A stretch of DNA of 64,000 bases from Apoda limacodes (Eukaryota; Arthropoda; Insecta; Lepidoptera; Limacodidae): positions 9,890,501 to 9,954,500 of the forward strand of contig OX291557.1 of assembly GCA_946406115.1 (NCBI GenBank), given 5' to 3'. Under the pieces are notes generated by a model. It did no database searches. It saw nothing but the letters and a program-made list of their open reading frames with translations, and was not told the origin of the DNA. The position numbers and the translations under genes are program-made. Below are positions 34,719 through 46,130 of this stretch, piece by piece; position 1 is the stretch's first letter, and every line of letters begins with the position of its first letter.

Positions 34719-35239
34719 TGATGCTCAATTACAGGATGCATAGGTAAACCAAATTAAAATGAAAATAACATAAAATTGTACGACTAAACATTTTGTATTT
34801 AAAACATTAATTGTATTTTAGTTTATTTGTATTATTGATAGTGTTTTTAAAAGAGTAACTATCGAGTTTCTTGCCGGATTCTTCTCGGTAGAAATCAACA
34901 ACATTGTGAACCGGCGGTAAGGTGGGAGGGTTCAAAAAATAATAATTTATAATTTTGACGATTCAAAAGTGATTGTAAAATCCTTTTTTGAATAATCCAT
35001 TTTGACTTTGACTTTGAATGTAGCATTCTGATGTGATTTTTGAAATCGGTCAAAACTACTGGTTATTGAGTGTATTGGTTACAAACATACAAAAATACAA
35101 ATCTTTCCTGTTTATAAAATTAAATTACTATCAAGTAGAACCGGCAAGAAACTTAGCAGTTAACCACATGTTCTAGAATTTTATTGTAGAAATATATACT
35201 TTGTATTGCGGAAGAGGTGTACCTTCTGAAGACGACATT

Positions 35240-37680
35240 TTTGAAATATCAATTAATCTTTATTCCTTGTGTCTATAGAAAGGACTGAGTTCCGACTCAT
35301 CAGCCAGTATAAGTTCTTGTATCTTATGTTTAGCTGGTTGCGTTTTTGCTTTGTGTGTGTTCCAATTATGTTTTTTGTCCAGATGAAAGCCAAGGTATTT
35401 GACGCAGTCTGTGTATGGGAGGACGTCGTTTCCAAGTTAAACTGCAGGACAAGTGCCTTTTTTTAGAGTAAAGTAAATATGTAGGGACTTTCGAGCACTA
35501 GTGCGGATACGCCATTTGTGCAGCCATGTATCCATTTTGTCCGGCACTGATTGAAGCTTGAGAGTGGGAATTACAAGGTCTTTGTTCCGGTGTGGTGTGG
35601 AGGTCAGACGTGAAGATGTTATATAGGATGGATCCCAGAACAGATCCCTGCGGGACGCCGGCATCTATTTTGTAGAAGTCGAATCGTGCATCTCCGTACT
35701 TAACTATTAATTGTTTGTTGTGAATAATTGGGAACATTGAGTGGGAAAGCCTTTCCTTAATTTTACACAACAAGCCTTTGTGCCAGACTCGGTCGAAAGC
35801 CTGTTGTACCTCCAGGAAAGCTACTGAGCTGAGCTTTCAAAACTCTGACGTATTGAGTGTTAGACACGGTGGACTTGCTTGACTGTTGAGTGTGATTTCC
35901 GAAAGCCAAACTAGTGCATTGGGATAAGGTTCATTCGTCCATTGCGGCGGTGAGTCTATGCGAGTTTTTTTTTTCCCATAGTTGGTTAATACCGGTGGAA
36001 GACTTATAGCCCTATAGGAGGATGCTTCGTTTGCTGCTTTGCCAGGTTTGAGAATCAATATTATTTGAGTATAGCATTATAGAACTGTCAAGAATGTTAT
36101 GGCTTTTCTTGGTAGCTCTTACAGGATTTTGGGTGTGATCAGATCAAAGCCAGCCTTTTTCGTTATTAGGGAGCTGATATTTCTTTGGGTGATGTTGGTT
36201 TAATGGGCAAACACAATTGGAAGTCCCGTTTCAGGATATCATTTAACTCCTGTTCATACTCCTCTGAATGTCATTTATTGGGCATAAAGATGCGAGCTAG
36301 GTAGGTCGCAAATGTCGCAGATTTTTCACTGTCCGTTCGGGCCATTGAAAATTAGTCCTGATTGGAGGATTGTGATATTGCGAATTGTTGAAACTTTTTG
36401 TGGTTTTCCATAGAGAGTGTTCGCCTTGATCTGATGGTGAGTGTGCTGAGATGTTTGCGTTTATTAGATTGTTGACTGAATCCCTAACTAAGATTTTAAG
36501 ATTAAGTTGGTGATATGTCTGCAAGCTTCATCGACGTCATACGGAGTTTTTAGGGTGATATTTAGGATCAGGCTGGATTCCAGGTAGGTTCGGAACACAT
36601 CCCAGTTGGTTCTATAGTTCTACAAACACTCACACTTTGACTTAATATTGGAGATTACAGTTGTCAATAGGTTCAACAGAGTCCCTATTTGTTGAAGGAG
36701 AATGTCTATATTTTCTAATTGTTTAAGCAGAATTTTCTCTATTGAGGATTGTTGCGGGTCAACATCTGGTATTGCTGATTTTTCATCACTGGGTGGTTTT
36801 GATGCAACATCGGCGTAGGTCCTTCTACCACAGATGTTTGGTTGAGTGAGTCTATTGTTTGGATCCTGATCGGTATGTTTAACAGGAGATGTCTTGTTGC
36901 GTTGGTTGAAAATGCTCTCTGTTTAGGATCTTTTTTGTTGTTTTTTCTTGCTAATATACACTTGGCAGCCCTTATAGTTAGCAGGGTGGTCGCAGAAGCA
37001 CAGAGCACATTTGGCAGGGGAATCGCGGTCTTTTTTTGGGCAATCAGATGTTTTGTGCCCTCTGCCACATTTAACACATCTGAATGGCCTTGTGCAGTTG
37101 TGTACTATAGTGGTAGATTTTCAAGGGGGGGGGGCTCTATTTTTATTCTATGGTAATAAATAATTTGAACGTCATAGACTAATTTGTTTATAATTCTAGG
37201 TTAACAAAGAATGTAGATGTATGTCGTTTGTCAGGTCCATATCTCGCATTAGTGATTTCCCCCCTGACTTTATTGCCTACATTTTCTACTTCTTTCACAA
37301 TTTCCTCGTGAGGGGTAGAGTAATGAAGATTTTTGATGAATATGCGATGACTTTTTTTGTCCTTTCTAGTGAAGGTATGTCCGATCAGGCCTTGTTGTCT
37401 GATTAGGTCTATAACTTTTTGTGATCAGTTGCTTCATATACTAGGATTCTTAGAAGATTTCTATTCACTATCTGGAATTTGAAGTTTGAAGGATTGATTA
37501 TAGAATTTAATAATTTTGACAGTTCATTTACGTCTTCTATTCCATATAAGATGATTGGTGGGGGTTTGGTTTGCTTTTTAATTTTAGGTTCATCCTCAGG
37601 CGGGTCAATTGATAGTCCACTGAAATGGTTAGAGGTTCTAATACGATCAGGAGATGGGCTGTTTGGCCTTTTTCCCTCAA
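35240..37680 (-). pseudogene. Jockey LINE family B with ORF1 (gag), endonuclease missing
   Basis: Minus strand, 5' to 3': ORF1 from about 37680 (PPPIILYGIEDVNELSKLL) to the zinc knuckles near 37075-36985 (CVKCGRGHKTSDC, then CALCFCDHPANYKGC), then ORF2 linker and RT from about 36600 (GFDLITPKIL, AGVPQGSVLGSILYNIF, KRNQLNIRYKNLYWLM). Almost the whole endonuclease is deleted. Many stops. Same family as the 3190-4620 copy. Confidence 0.85.
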
Positions 37681-38078
37681 ACGCACAACCTTTGTCGGAA
37701 CCAGTACCGGCTCAACCAGGTCCCTCAGCCCCCATCGCCATTACTGACACCACAAAAATCAGGTCACTCCCCCCAGTTGTAACGTTTTTGCCGCCACCGC
37801 AATTTGCAGACCCCAAGCATCCCCCCAAACCGGCCCCATCAATGCTCGCAGCAAACAGTCGGCCGCCTAACCGCTCAATCGCTAACCCGTTCACGCAGGG
37901 ACCTCCGCCTCTTGCACCTAGTGCACTAAACATAGCCAGAGCCGCTGTAGCGGCATTAAACTCGGCTATAGAGGCCATCGCAGCCGGACACAACCCATTG
38001 CCGGCCCTATTCAATGGGCTAGCGCAACTCACCACAATTCTCTCGTGGGAATTTAATGGGGCCTCACAGGGGCCTTAA
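37681..38078 (+). pseudogene. LINE family D ORF1 (gag) C-terminus
   Basis: The open frame to TAA at 38076-38078 encodes a Pro-rich stretch (LPPPQFADPKHPPKPAPS) and an Ala-rich helix (IARAAVAALNSAIEAIAAGH). No zinc knuckle remains in this part. The last 23 nt overlap the start of ORF2 at 38056, a common arrangement in jockey elements. Upstream of 37681 the same frame enters antisense family B sequence, so the apparent 199-codon ORF is a chimera. Confidence 0.75.
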
Positions 38079-41000
38079 ATTGAGAATTGTGTATTGGAAC
38101 CCTGGGGGCATAATCGGCAAGACAGCCGCCCTCAGAACGTTAGTCCAGGAACACGATGTACACATTGTGTTACTGGGCGAAACGAAACTCCGAGGTGAGA
38201 ATGAGCTCCGTATTCCTTATATTGTGTATAAGGTTGTTACTTTACAAGTCGCAAGTTAGGCCCCATATGGAGTACTGCTGCCATCTCTGGGCAGGTGCAC
38301 CCGGATACCAGCTTGGCCCTTTTGACTCGGTTCAACGACGGGCTGTGAGAATTGTCGACGATTCCAAACTCACTTGCGGTATCGAGCCCTTAAGTCTGAG
38401 GAGAGACTTTGCCTCACTGTGTGTGTTCTACCGCTTGTACAATGGGTTGTGTTCTGAGGAATTGTTCGAAATGATGCTCACGGCTACTTTCTACCATCGC
38501 ACCGCTCGCCATCGGCAGGGAATTCATTCTCACACTTTAGAACCTAAATGGTCGCGTACAGTGCGGTTTCAGAGAAACTTCCTCCCGCGAACGCTTAAGT
38601 TGTGGAATGAGCTCCCTGCCAAGGTTTTCTGCAAGGACTACAGTATGGAGTTCTTCAAGAAAGAAGTTTTTAGATTTCTGAAGGGTCGGCAACGCGCAAG
38701 TGATACCCCTGGTGTTGCAAGCGTCCATAGGCTACGGTGACCGCTTACCATCAGGCGGGCCGTAAGCTTGTTTGCCACCTTAGTGGTATTAAAAAAAAAA
38801 AAAAAAAAAAAACCTTGTTCATGAACTATTACCCCTTCCCCTTTTTACATCTACTCGGTCTATAGGTGTAAAACTTAAGACTGGCAATACTGAGCTTAAA
38901 GTCTTCGCCGCATACAAGCCACCAATAGCCCCTTTTGTTCCAATCGACATAGAAAACATTTTCTGTGACGACACACCCACCTTAATCTTAGGCGATCTAA
39001 ACGCCAAACACCAACAATGGGGTTCACGAATTTCAACCAAATCGGGTCGTGAACTAAAAGCAGATGCTGAGAATAAAAACTATTTAGTCATCGGTCCAGG
39101 TGCTCCTACTCACTACCCTACTGCAGATAGGCAATTTCCTGACGTACTCGACATTACATTAGCACACAACATCAATTGGCCAATTGCATTGGAAGTCCTC
39201 CACGACACCGACACTCAGCATCTGCCAATCCTTTTGGTCCTCGGAGTGTCAGCTAGTGGGAAAACTCCCCCGCCCCCTACCAAATCTACAGACTGGGCTA
39301 AATTTCACAAACTTATGCTCACTTACAAACTGCCGCCAGGTGGCATCTCAACTCCGTCAGAGGTAGAGGAAGCCGTCGTATCTTTTACGACTGCGTTAAC
39401 GCAGGCCCTTAAGGAGTCCACGAGGTCCTCAACCACTGCCTCTGGCAAACAATTGCTTCCCGCGCACCTGCGCGACAAACTAAACAAAAAGAGGGAGCTT
39501 CGAAAGATGTGGTGCCGAACTCGTTGCCCAGTTTTGAAGGGCGAACTAAATAAAATAAGTAAAGACCTGTAAGCGGAACTCGCCCAACTTCGTAAACTTG
39601 CGTGGGACAACACAATCTTTAAGGCTAGCGACGACGATGCTGCCTTATTTCGTTTGGCCCGCCAAGTTTCGAAGACACCACCCCCCATTTCCCCCCTGAT
39701 TGACTCCTCCGGCATCCGCCATTACCACGCCGCAGAACGCGCGGAACTACTGGCCGATCACTTCGAGGACCAGTTTAAACCGAACCCCATTGCCGACCCA
39801 CTGCACACGCTAGGTGTAATAGATCGCGTAAAGCAATTTCTCGCGGCCCCAGCCCCACCACTCAGAGGTGATTACTTCATCTCGCCCAAAGAGGTGAGAA
39901 AGGAGGCCACCAAACTTAATAAACGTAAATCACCTGGCCCCGACGAGATTCCAAACACGGCGATTATTATGCTGCCAAGGAAGGGTCTGGTGGCACTCAC
40001 CCGGATCTTTAATGGGATATTGCGCTCTGGACATTTCCCTTCTACCTGGAAGACCGGAAAAGTCATTGTTCTCCCGAAACCAGGGAAAGACCGTCACCGC
40101 CCAGAACATACCGGCCGATCACTTTGCTGTCTAACCTAGCTAAGCTGTTCGAACGCCTACTAATACATAGGATATCTCCCCATATCCAGCTTAGGCCTGA
40201 ACAGTTTGGTTTTAGGGACAGTCATAGCACTACCCTGCAGCTTGTGCGCGTGCTCCATCACATGGCCTTCGAGCTAAACAAGGGCAGGCGCACGGTCGGT
40301 GTATTTCTCGATATGGAGAAGGCCTTCGACCGGGTTTGGCACGAAGGACTACTGTACAAGCTGCTGGACACGGATCTCCCGCCTATGCTCGGTCGAGTAA
40401 TAGCTTCGTTTCTGGACAAACGGAGCTTCTATGTCTCGGTCGAGAACAAACACTCAGCAAACAAACCCATTAAAGCAGGGGTACCACAAGGCAGCTGCCT
40501 ATCGCCTCTGCTCTACGCGCTCTTCACTAACGACATCCCCACTCTCAGTGATTCCGGTTTAGCTGAAGGTGTTGAAGACGTACACCTAGCGCTCTACGCG
40601 GACGACAGCGCCTACATGTCCTCCTCTCGCAAAGCAAAATTAGCAGCCAAGAAAATGCAGCGTCTATTGGACACTTTGCCCGGCTGGCTCGACAAGTGGA
40701 GAATAGCCGTAAACGCCAGCAAAACAACTGCAATTTTGACCGGCCTACAAAGATTCCTCCCACCGAAACTTGTGTTTCGAGGCCAAGTCATTGAGTGGCA
40801 ACCCAGTGTAAAGTACCTTGGTTGCGTTATAGACCGCCCCTTGCGCATGCGCAAAATGCTTGACCATGTGTCAGCACGCGCGGTCGCAGCACGGGCGGCG
40901 CTTAGACCGGTACTTTCCTCTGACTTGCCTCTCAAAACCAAAATTCGCCTGTACAAACTGTACATTCGGTCGAGATTGACCTACGCAGCCCCTGCTTGGT

Positions 41001-41278
41001 ACGGACTTCTATCTTCAACCAGCAAACATAAGCTCCAGGTTGTTCAAAATAAGTCGCTGAGAATAATAACCGGCGCCGGCCGCTACGTCCGAAACTCCAC
41101 CATCGCTAGAGACACCAAAACCGAATCACTCGCAGAGTTCATTTCTGGTTTGTCTAAACACCTCTTCGATCGCGCTGATAACAGCCACCATCAACACCTT
41201 AGGGGCATTGCCCCACTACACGCCCGCCCTCCTGAAGGACGTCCTCTCCCCCGAGAGCTCATTCCCAGAGGTGAATAA
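38056..41278 (+). pseudogene. LINE family D ORF2: endonuclease and reverse transcriptase
   Basis: Starts MGPHRGLKLRIVYWNPGGI and VLLGETKLR (endonuclease), is broken by the inserted LINE, and resumes near 38824 with LPLPLFTSTRSIGVKLKTG, LILGDLNAKHQQWGS and VLDITLAHN. A stop sits at 39570. RT follows: KRKSPGPDEIPNTAI, a frameshift near 40105, then QFGFRDSHSTTLQLV, LDMEKAFDRVWHEGLL, AGVPQGSCLSPLLYALF, catalytic YADDSAYMS, thumb VKYLGCVIDRPLRM and the C-terminus, ending at 41278. The 384-codon last frame is uninterrupted, so this copy is fairly young. Confidence 0.9.
38232..38812 (+). mobile_element. LINE family A insertion with 22-nt poly(A)
   Basis: 5'-truncated copy starting at GTTGTTACTTTACAAGTCGC. 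It has one open frame through RRAVRIVDDSKL, YNGLCSEELFEMM, HRQGIHSHTLEPKW, LPRTLKLWNELPAKVF and FLKGRQRASDTPGVASVHRL, then the 3' UTR and A-run 38791-38812. It is inserted in the endonuclease part of family D ORF2. About 40 codons of host ORF2 appear to be missing at the site, and no clear target duplication is seen. Confidence 0.92.
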
Positions 41279-41339
41279 TTTTATTTATTCACCCACTCAC
41301 CCACTCACCCACCTCTTTCCTTTTCCTTACGACTTTTAG

Positions 41340-41620
41340 TTCATTTTTATTTTTATTTTTATTTTGCTTTTATTTTTATTTTTATTTTTATTTTGCTTTT
41401 TGCTTTTTGCTTTGTTCTATTTTTTTTTTTTTTTTCGTTTTATTTTTATTTTGCTTTTATTTTATTTTCATTTTGTATTGCTCGTGTTTCGTTTTTTGTT
41501 TTTTGTTTTTATTCTTTTGTTTTTACTTTATTGTATGCGCTTACCACGTTTCTATTTTTATTTCTATTTTCATCTCATTTCTATTTTATTATTTTCATTT
41601 TTCACCTTCTCATCGTGAAA
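41340..41620 (+). repeat. T-rich low-complexity tract in LINE D 3' UTR
   Basis: About 280 bp of TTTTTATTTTTA / TTTTGCTTTT variants on the plus strand. The Phe-rich open frames through it are artefacts. Confidence 0.85.
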
Positions 41621-42044
41621 ATCAAATCACCTTCAAGGGGCCTGATAAGTAGGCCTCCTTTCAATTTTACCGGGGGTGTTCAGCACCCCCGAGCTTCTGC
41701 CCGGGTCATGGTGGGAGGTAAATTCCCCTCCCCCGACACCCGCACCTCAACACCCAATAGGGTGATAGAGAAGAGACCCCCACGCGGACGGTGATGGTGT
41801 CTAGCTAGGGCCAGAGGATGTAACTAGGTCCTTAAGGCCTTACCCCTTTGACATTCAGTTTCATTTATTAATTTTATTTAAAAACTTACATTAGAGTAAA
41901 CATTTAAAACTCACAAACACATACACACTCACATTACAATACACAAAAGCACACTTTCAATATTACGATATTATTACTAATTTAAGTTTTAGGTTAGTCT
42001 TAATACATTTATGTTTACTATACATGACATATCTTAATGTTAGT

Positions 42045-42730
42045 AAGTTTTGTTTTGCTTTCTAAAAAAGAACGAGTTGCACTCCGGGAGTGCCGGCAGA
42101 AGTGAAAACCTTTACACACGATTCGCGCTTAACACTCAAATATGTCACAAGACATGTCTTTGACATTGTCAAGAAATAATAATGTTTGTTTATTTACTTT
42201 TTTGACGTAGTATATTTGACATCGCAATCTGTCATAGAATTAAAATTCCATATCCAACCTCCCTGTACTACTCATAATCGCGAATACTAAAAATAAAAAT
42301 TATAATAGGCGTGGCATTACGGTTTCCGTATTTTACAAAGACAAAGATGCACTTTGTTCAATTTCCATATTTTAAACACTTTATATACACGAATTATACG
42401 AATACACAGCAGTATGGCCACTACACAGACGGTCGAGCCATCAGCTGTCACCATCCATGGATGCGCGTAGCACGCTGTAACATAAACACACACGACCATT
42501 CGCGCAAGCGCCCTGCGCCGCCTAAACGAAACAGCAGGTGCAGGCATACATTTTCGCCGCGCCGTAGAAAGAGAGGGGGATACTCCCTCTCCTAGCCGCG
42601 CCAGCTAGCTACTCTCCATCCGTCTTATGCATTTCCACGATCAGGACACGTGACCTGACGCGAGTTTATCATTTTTTACCCATACCAAAAAAAGTGCACA
42701 ACGTCACTAAAGAAGTTTTCACTTCAACAG
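42045..42730. repeat. Dispersed repeat, inverted relative to 51470-51620
   Basis: The minus strand reads GAAGTGAAAACTTCTTTAGT, GTGACG, GTGCACTTTTTTT and AACTCGCGTCAGG, and the plus strand at 51483 onwards reads GAAGTGAAAACTTCCTTAGT, GGCG, ATGCACTTTTTTT and AACTCGCGTCAGG. A second GAAGTGAAAAC occurs at about 42100. Family unknown; GC-rich patches at 42470-42610. Confidence 0.6.
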
Positions 42731-43469
42731 GTTAGTGGGTATTTTTTCAACTATTAATTTTAATTTATGCGTTAATAACACCAATATTACGTGTCACGGA
42801 CACTGTGCTAGGTAATGCTTACTTAACAGATTTTTTATCTGCTTCTTTGTCGTGCAGTTTCAAATTTAATGCAACAAGTTAGTAGGTAGCTCATTGATTT
42901 ATGTAGGTATTGCCAATTTCATTGTCCGCATTCCGAAGTAATTACATATCTTGGATGCTACTAATTTATTTTTGTTAGACAAACGAGTTGGGTGTCTATG
43001 TACCCTTTTTATTACGTAATTATGTTCCAGAAGGGTTATCAGTTTTACTTTGCAATCGATTGGAATAATTTTACATATTTTATATAACTGTTCATAGTTC
43101 TTGTTAAGTTTAGTCTTTATATTTCTATTTACTAAGAGCTTTAATAACCTAATTTGCATTGATTTGATTTTATTTATTTTTTGTGATAAAAGTTAATTCA
43201 TAGCTACCCAAACCGTACCTTATAGTAGCCTCGGCCAGACCGTGATACAGGATGTGTAAAATATTTGTACTCAATGCGTGTTTTTGGTGATAAAGTTTGC
43301 TAAGTACTGAACGGAGTTTCGCACACACTGAGTCTACGTGTAGATTCAATGAAAAACTATTAAATTTGTCAACTATTAAACCCAGATATTTATATGATGT
43401 TACCTGTTTCAACTGACTACATTGATTTGACATTATGCAAGCAAGATTAACTATGCCCTGTTATATTTT

Positions 43470-43610
43470 TTATAGATAGATAGATAGATATATACTTTAT
43501 TGCACACCAAAACTGAACTATTAACAAAGAAAAATTCAGAAATAAACTTATAAGTAGTATACAATCAGGCGGTCTTATCGCTTATCAGACAACTCTTAGA
43601 TAAATAATAA
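43470..43610 (-). mobile_element. Short retroelement 3' tail with ATAG microsatellite
   Basis: On the minus strand GATAAGCGATAAGACCGCCT leads to GGTGTGCAATAAAGTATATA and ends in (TATC)n. This looks like a common lepidopteran LINE/SINE 3' end. Confidence 0.65.
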
Positions 43611-43626
43611 ACATGTGTCATCAGCA

Positions 43627-44731
43627 CAGGGCCGCGCCGACCCCCCACAGCGCCTGGGTGCAAAAACCTATTAAGCGCCTCTTTTTTTTCACTAATCTTC
43701 ATGTTTCAACTTTTGTATTTTAAATTTCAATTTGATATACTACTAATATATTTTTTTTTTGCAAATAAATACATATTCCATATACATAAATAAACACAAA
43801 GGTTTTTTTTTTCAAAGGACCTTGTGGGAATCGAACCCATAACTTTCGGCAGCGATTCCTTGTATTAAATAAAACAGTCACGTCATCTATCTGCCACATC
43901 AAAATCGGTGCAGGCGTTTCGAAGATTAAGAAAAAGACAGACAAAAATTAAAAAGAATATGTTTTTTTTTATTTTGACATTACAGACTAAAGTTATATTT
44001 ATTTGTACAGAAAATTCCATAAAATGCCCATACCACTACATATAGCGTTCTTTGAACCAGATTTTATAACACGTTCGTCGATAAAATTACTGGTTTCTTT
44101 CTCTATTTTATTTTAACATTGTTCTTCTTGTTTTCTTTTCTTTATTAAATTCTGGTAACTAGATAATTTCTTTTTTTTATCTTGATTATTATTACTCATC
44201 ATGAAAACACGTTAAAACAACCAGTAACACAAAACTATATATTGTTTTTAGTGCTAGAACTTATTCTTATTATAAAAAATCAATCAACCGCGCACTCTGC
44301 AAAGCGCACCTTGCACACACTATCGATTGAATGATTGTTCAATTGTTTAAGATCTCTCGTTCCTTAAAGTTGGGTAATCCCCGTGACCTCATCCCGCTTG
44401 CGTCGCACGCATCGCATCGGGTTGCGTACATACTCTCATTCAAACAAACTCACGGCGGTTCTTTTGATGTTAAGGCCGAGCTCGTAATTTATGTAAAATT
44501 AAACCACAATCGTGAATATTATCTTGGGAGACTCGTACAATAAGCACAATGTATGTTTTGTTATTGACAAGGCATATGTTGCGCCTATTGTACCTACTTA
44601 CTAATCGATACTCAACTACAATGAATATGTTGTTGTGTAAGTGTAACAAAAATAATTTCGATGGCGGCGCCTCTATTGTCTTAGCGCCTGTGTGCACCGC
44701 ACACTTCGCACACAGGGGCGGTGCGGCCCTG
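43627..44731. mobile_element. Non-autonomous hAT element, 1105 bp, 8-bp target duplication
   Basis: Ends CAGGGCCGCGCCGACC and, on the right strand, CAGGGCCGCACCGCCC. An exact 8-bp duplication CATCAGCA flanks it at 43619-43626 and 44732-44739. No transposase is seen inside. It carries a SINE. CAGGGCCG termini and 8-bp duplications are hAT hallmarks. Confidence 0.93.
43795..43925 (-). mobile_element. tRNA-headed SINE inside the hAT element, antisense
   Basis: On the minus strand the B box is GGGTTCGATTCCCACAAGG, preceded by a TGGCAGATAGATGACG-type A-box region. Confidence 0.5.
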
Positions 44732-45149
44732 CATCAGCATAGGTACATGTAAGCTTGACATTTTTTAATAACATTAATTATACTGTTATGTTATGTATAT
44801 TTCATATCCTATTAGACCGAACATTGAGCCAGTTGGAACACCATGTAGCGCTTTACCTGGAACATTCTCTGCGCCGAGAACTTTCACTTTAAGAAGTCTG
44901 TTTTTTAGATAGTTCTGGAACCAGATATTTATAGGTCCCCTAATACCACACTCATCCATAGACTGTAACAAGGTGCCATTTCCAACGTAATGAAGCCTTT
45001 TTAAAATCAATAAAAATGGCTATTACTAGTTGTTTTTTATTAAGATAGTTATTTACATTATCAGTGAATGAGGCAAGTGATGTTGTTGTGCTTTTATTTG
45101 GTCTGAATTCGTATTGAATATTTTATAATATATTGTTTCTCTCCAAAAA

Positions 45150-45310
45150 TTAGCTGCTGCCGAGAAAAGGTGCGTTTTGTTCACTTCTTCAATGTAACAT
45201 GGCACACTGTACAAATGTTGGCTTAATCTCTTTGGTTGGATTATTGACATTAAGCGCATAATGTACAATATGTCGGTGAACAAAACTTCACTTAAATGTG
45301 TTCTTATGTG
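45150..45310. repeat. Segment shared with the Harbinger-like element at 52608
   Basis: 45206-45292 and 52955-53035 are about 80% alike, sharing ATTAAGCGCATAAT, TATGTCGGTGAA and GGATTATT. Its origin is unclear; it may be interior sequence of the same transposon family. Confidence 0.55.
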
Positions 45311-45319
45311 TCCACTAAA

Positions 45320-45980
45320 ATGTAAATTTATGGCAATGTGGAGGAAGAGAGATTTGAGAAAATGAATAACCACGGTTTATTACTAAAAAAGCATTTTGTG
45401 ATAATTTTATTTATGCGTAGGTTGATATCTTATAGCCAATACCTAGATGAAACGAAAAAAAACGTATATTATTATCTGTGGTAGGTAGTGAGTGAAATGG
45501 AATGAATAGAAATGGAGTTTTTTCCGTAGAGAAATAAACGAAAAGAGAAACTTGTAAGCATAGGCTTGTGCAGTGTTTTTTGTAGAGTATCAGTGTGTTA
45601 TTACAATTGATTGTTTTCATCTCAAACTTCTGTTTTATTTGTTTTTCGTATTGTGAAGCAATCGATTTATTGTGTGGTGTTAGTTGGACAATATGTACAG
45701 ATTGCTGTTTAGGAACGAACATCTGCTTAAACGAAAACAATAAAAGTCAATTCATTACAGGTAATTTTCGCCATGAAATTGTTGGAGAAATTGTTTTAAT
45801 GCATACTTAAAACAAACAATCATTGAGTTTGTCTCGTCAGTGCCCTTCACTTTGTGGTAACGGTCTAGCCTCACTAATAAAACAAAGAGAAAAAACTACT
45901 AGTTAATTAATCTAAGTGTCATTGAAATTACAAATCAGAATTTAGTCTGGTTATTGTCCTTCTAGATAAAAAAGTAATGA
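45320..45980. other. No supported gene
   Basis: The 109-codon minus-strand frame here (45411-45740) has no motif and no splice or start context that supports it. Confidence 0.5.
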
Positions 45981-45981
45981 T

Positions 45982-46130
45982 TAAGGCTGTGTTCCAAGAT
46001 GCAACAAGGAAGTTAAGAAAGTGGTTTTGGAACACCCAGGGCAATTATTAATCTGTCTAATACTTGTTTCAATGCAGTGGAAAATCATCTTTACTGGGTG
46101 ATAATCACTCATCAGAGATTAAAAGTGGAC
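45982..46130 (+). mobile_element. Partial MITE related to 47171-47388
   Basis: AAGGCTGTGTTCCAAGATGC at the left end and GGAAGTTAAGAAAGTGGTTT inside; similarity is lost after TTTACTGGGTGATAATCACT, so the right terminus is missing. Confidence 0.65.

Larger units (their letters stand above)
31570..35020 (+). mobile_element. CR1/Daphne-like LINE, nearly full length, inactive
   Basis: ORF2 runs from 31922 through endonuclease and RT, with the family 3' UTR (GAGTTTCTTGCCGGATTCTT, CGGTAGAAATCAACAAC) and an end TTTTGACTTTGACTTTGAAT that resembles the short tandem tails of this group. A 69-bp repeat lies before ORF2. It is the best-preserved LINE in the window. The clade is judged from protein similarity only. 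Confidence 0.87.
37681..41880 (+). mobile_element. Jockey-clade LINE family D, long but 5'-truncated
   Basis: Consists of the ORF1 C-terminus, ORF2 and a T-rich 3' UTR. It is clearly GC-richer than its surroundings. It is interrupted at about 38232-38812 by a family A LINE. The 5' end abuts the minus-strand family B copy. Confidence 0.85.
42890..45140 (-). pseudogene. CR1-like LINE RT, antisense, split by a hAT element and a LINE/SINE tail
   Basis: Minus strand: QYEFRPNKSTTTSLASFTD and AIFIDFKKA near 45130-45020, frameshift, SMDECGIRGPINIWFQNYL, HGVPTGSMFGLIGYEIY, then the catalytic box Y-A-D-D-T split at 44739/43620. After the insertions the thumb and C-terminus follow (KQVTSYKYLGLIVDKFNSFS, LYHGLAEATIRYG). 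Inactive. Confidence 0.82.

Noticed and set aside
37479..38078. 199-codon open frame as a single gene
   Set aside because: Its first third is antisense ORF1 of the family B LINE (PPPIILYG on the other strand) and the rest is family D ORF1; it spans the junction of two elements.
41364..41794. Phe-rich open frames resembling membrane proteins
   Set aside because: They come from a T-rich low-complexity tract in the LINE 3' UTR in several overlapping frames.
45411..45740. 109-codon minus-strand frame as a gene
   Set aside because: No motif, no similarity recognised and low-complexity AT composition.
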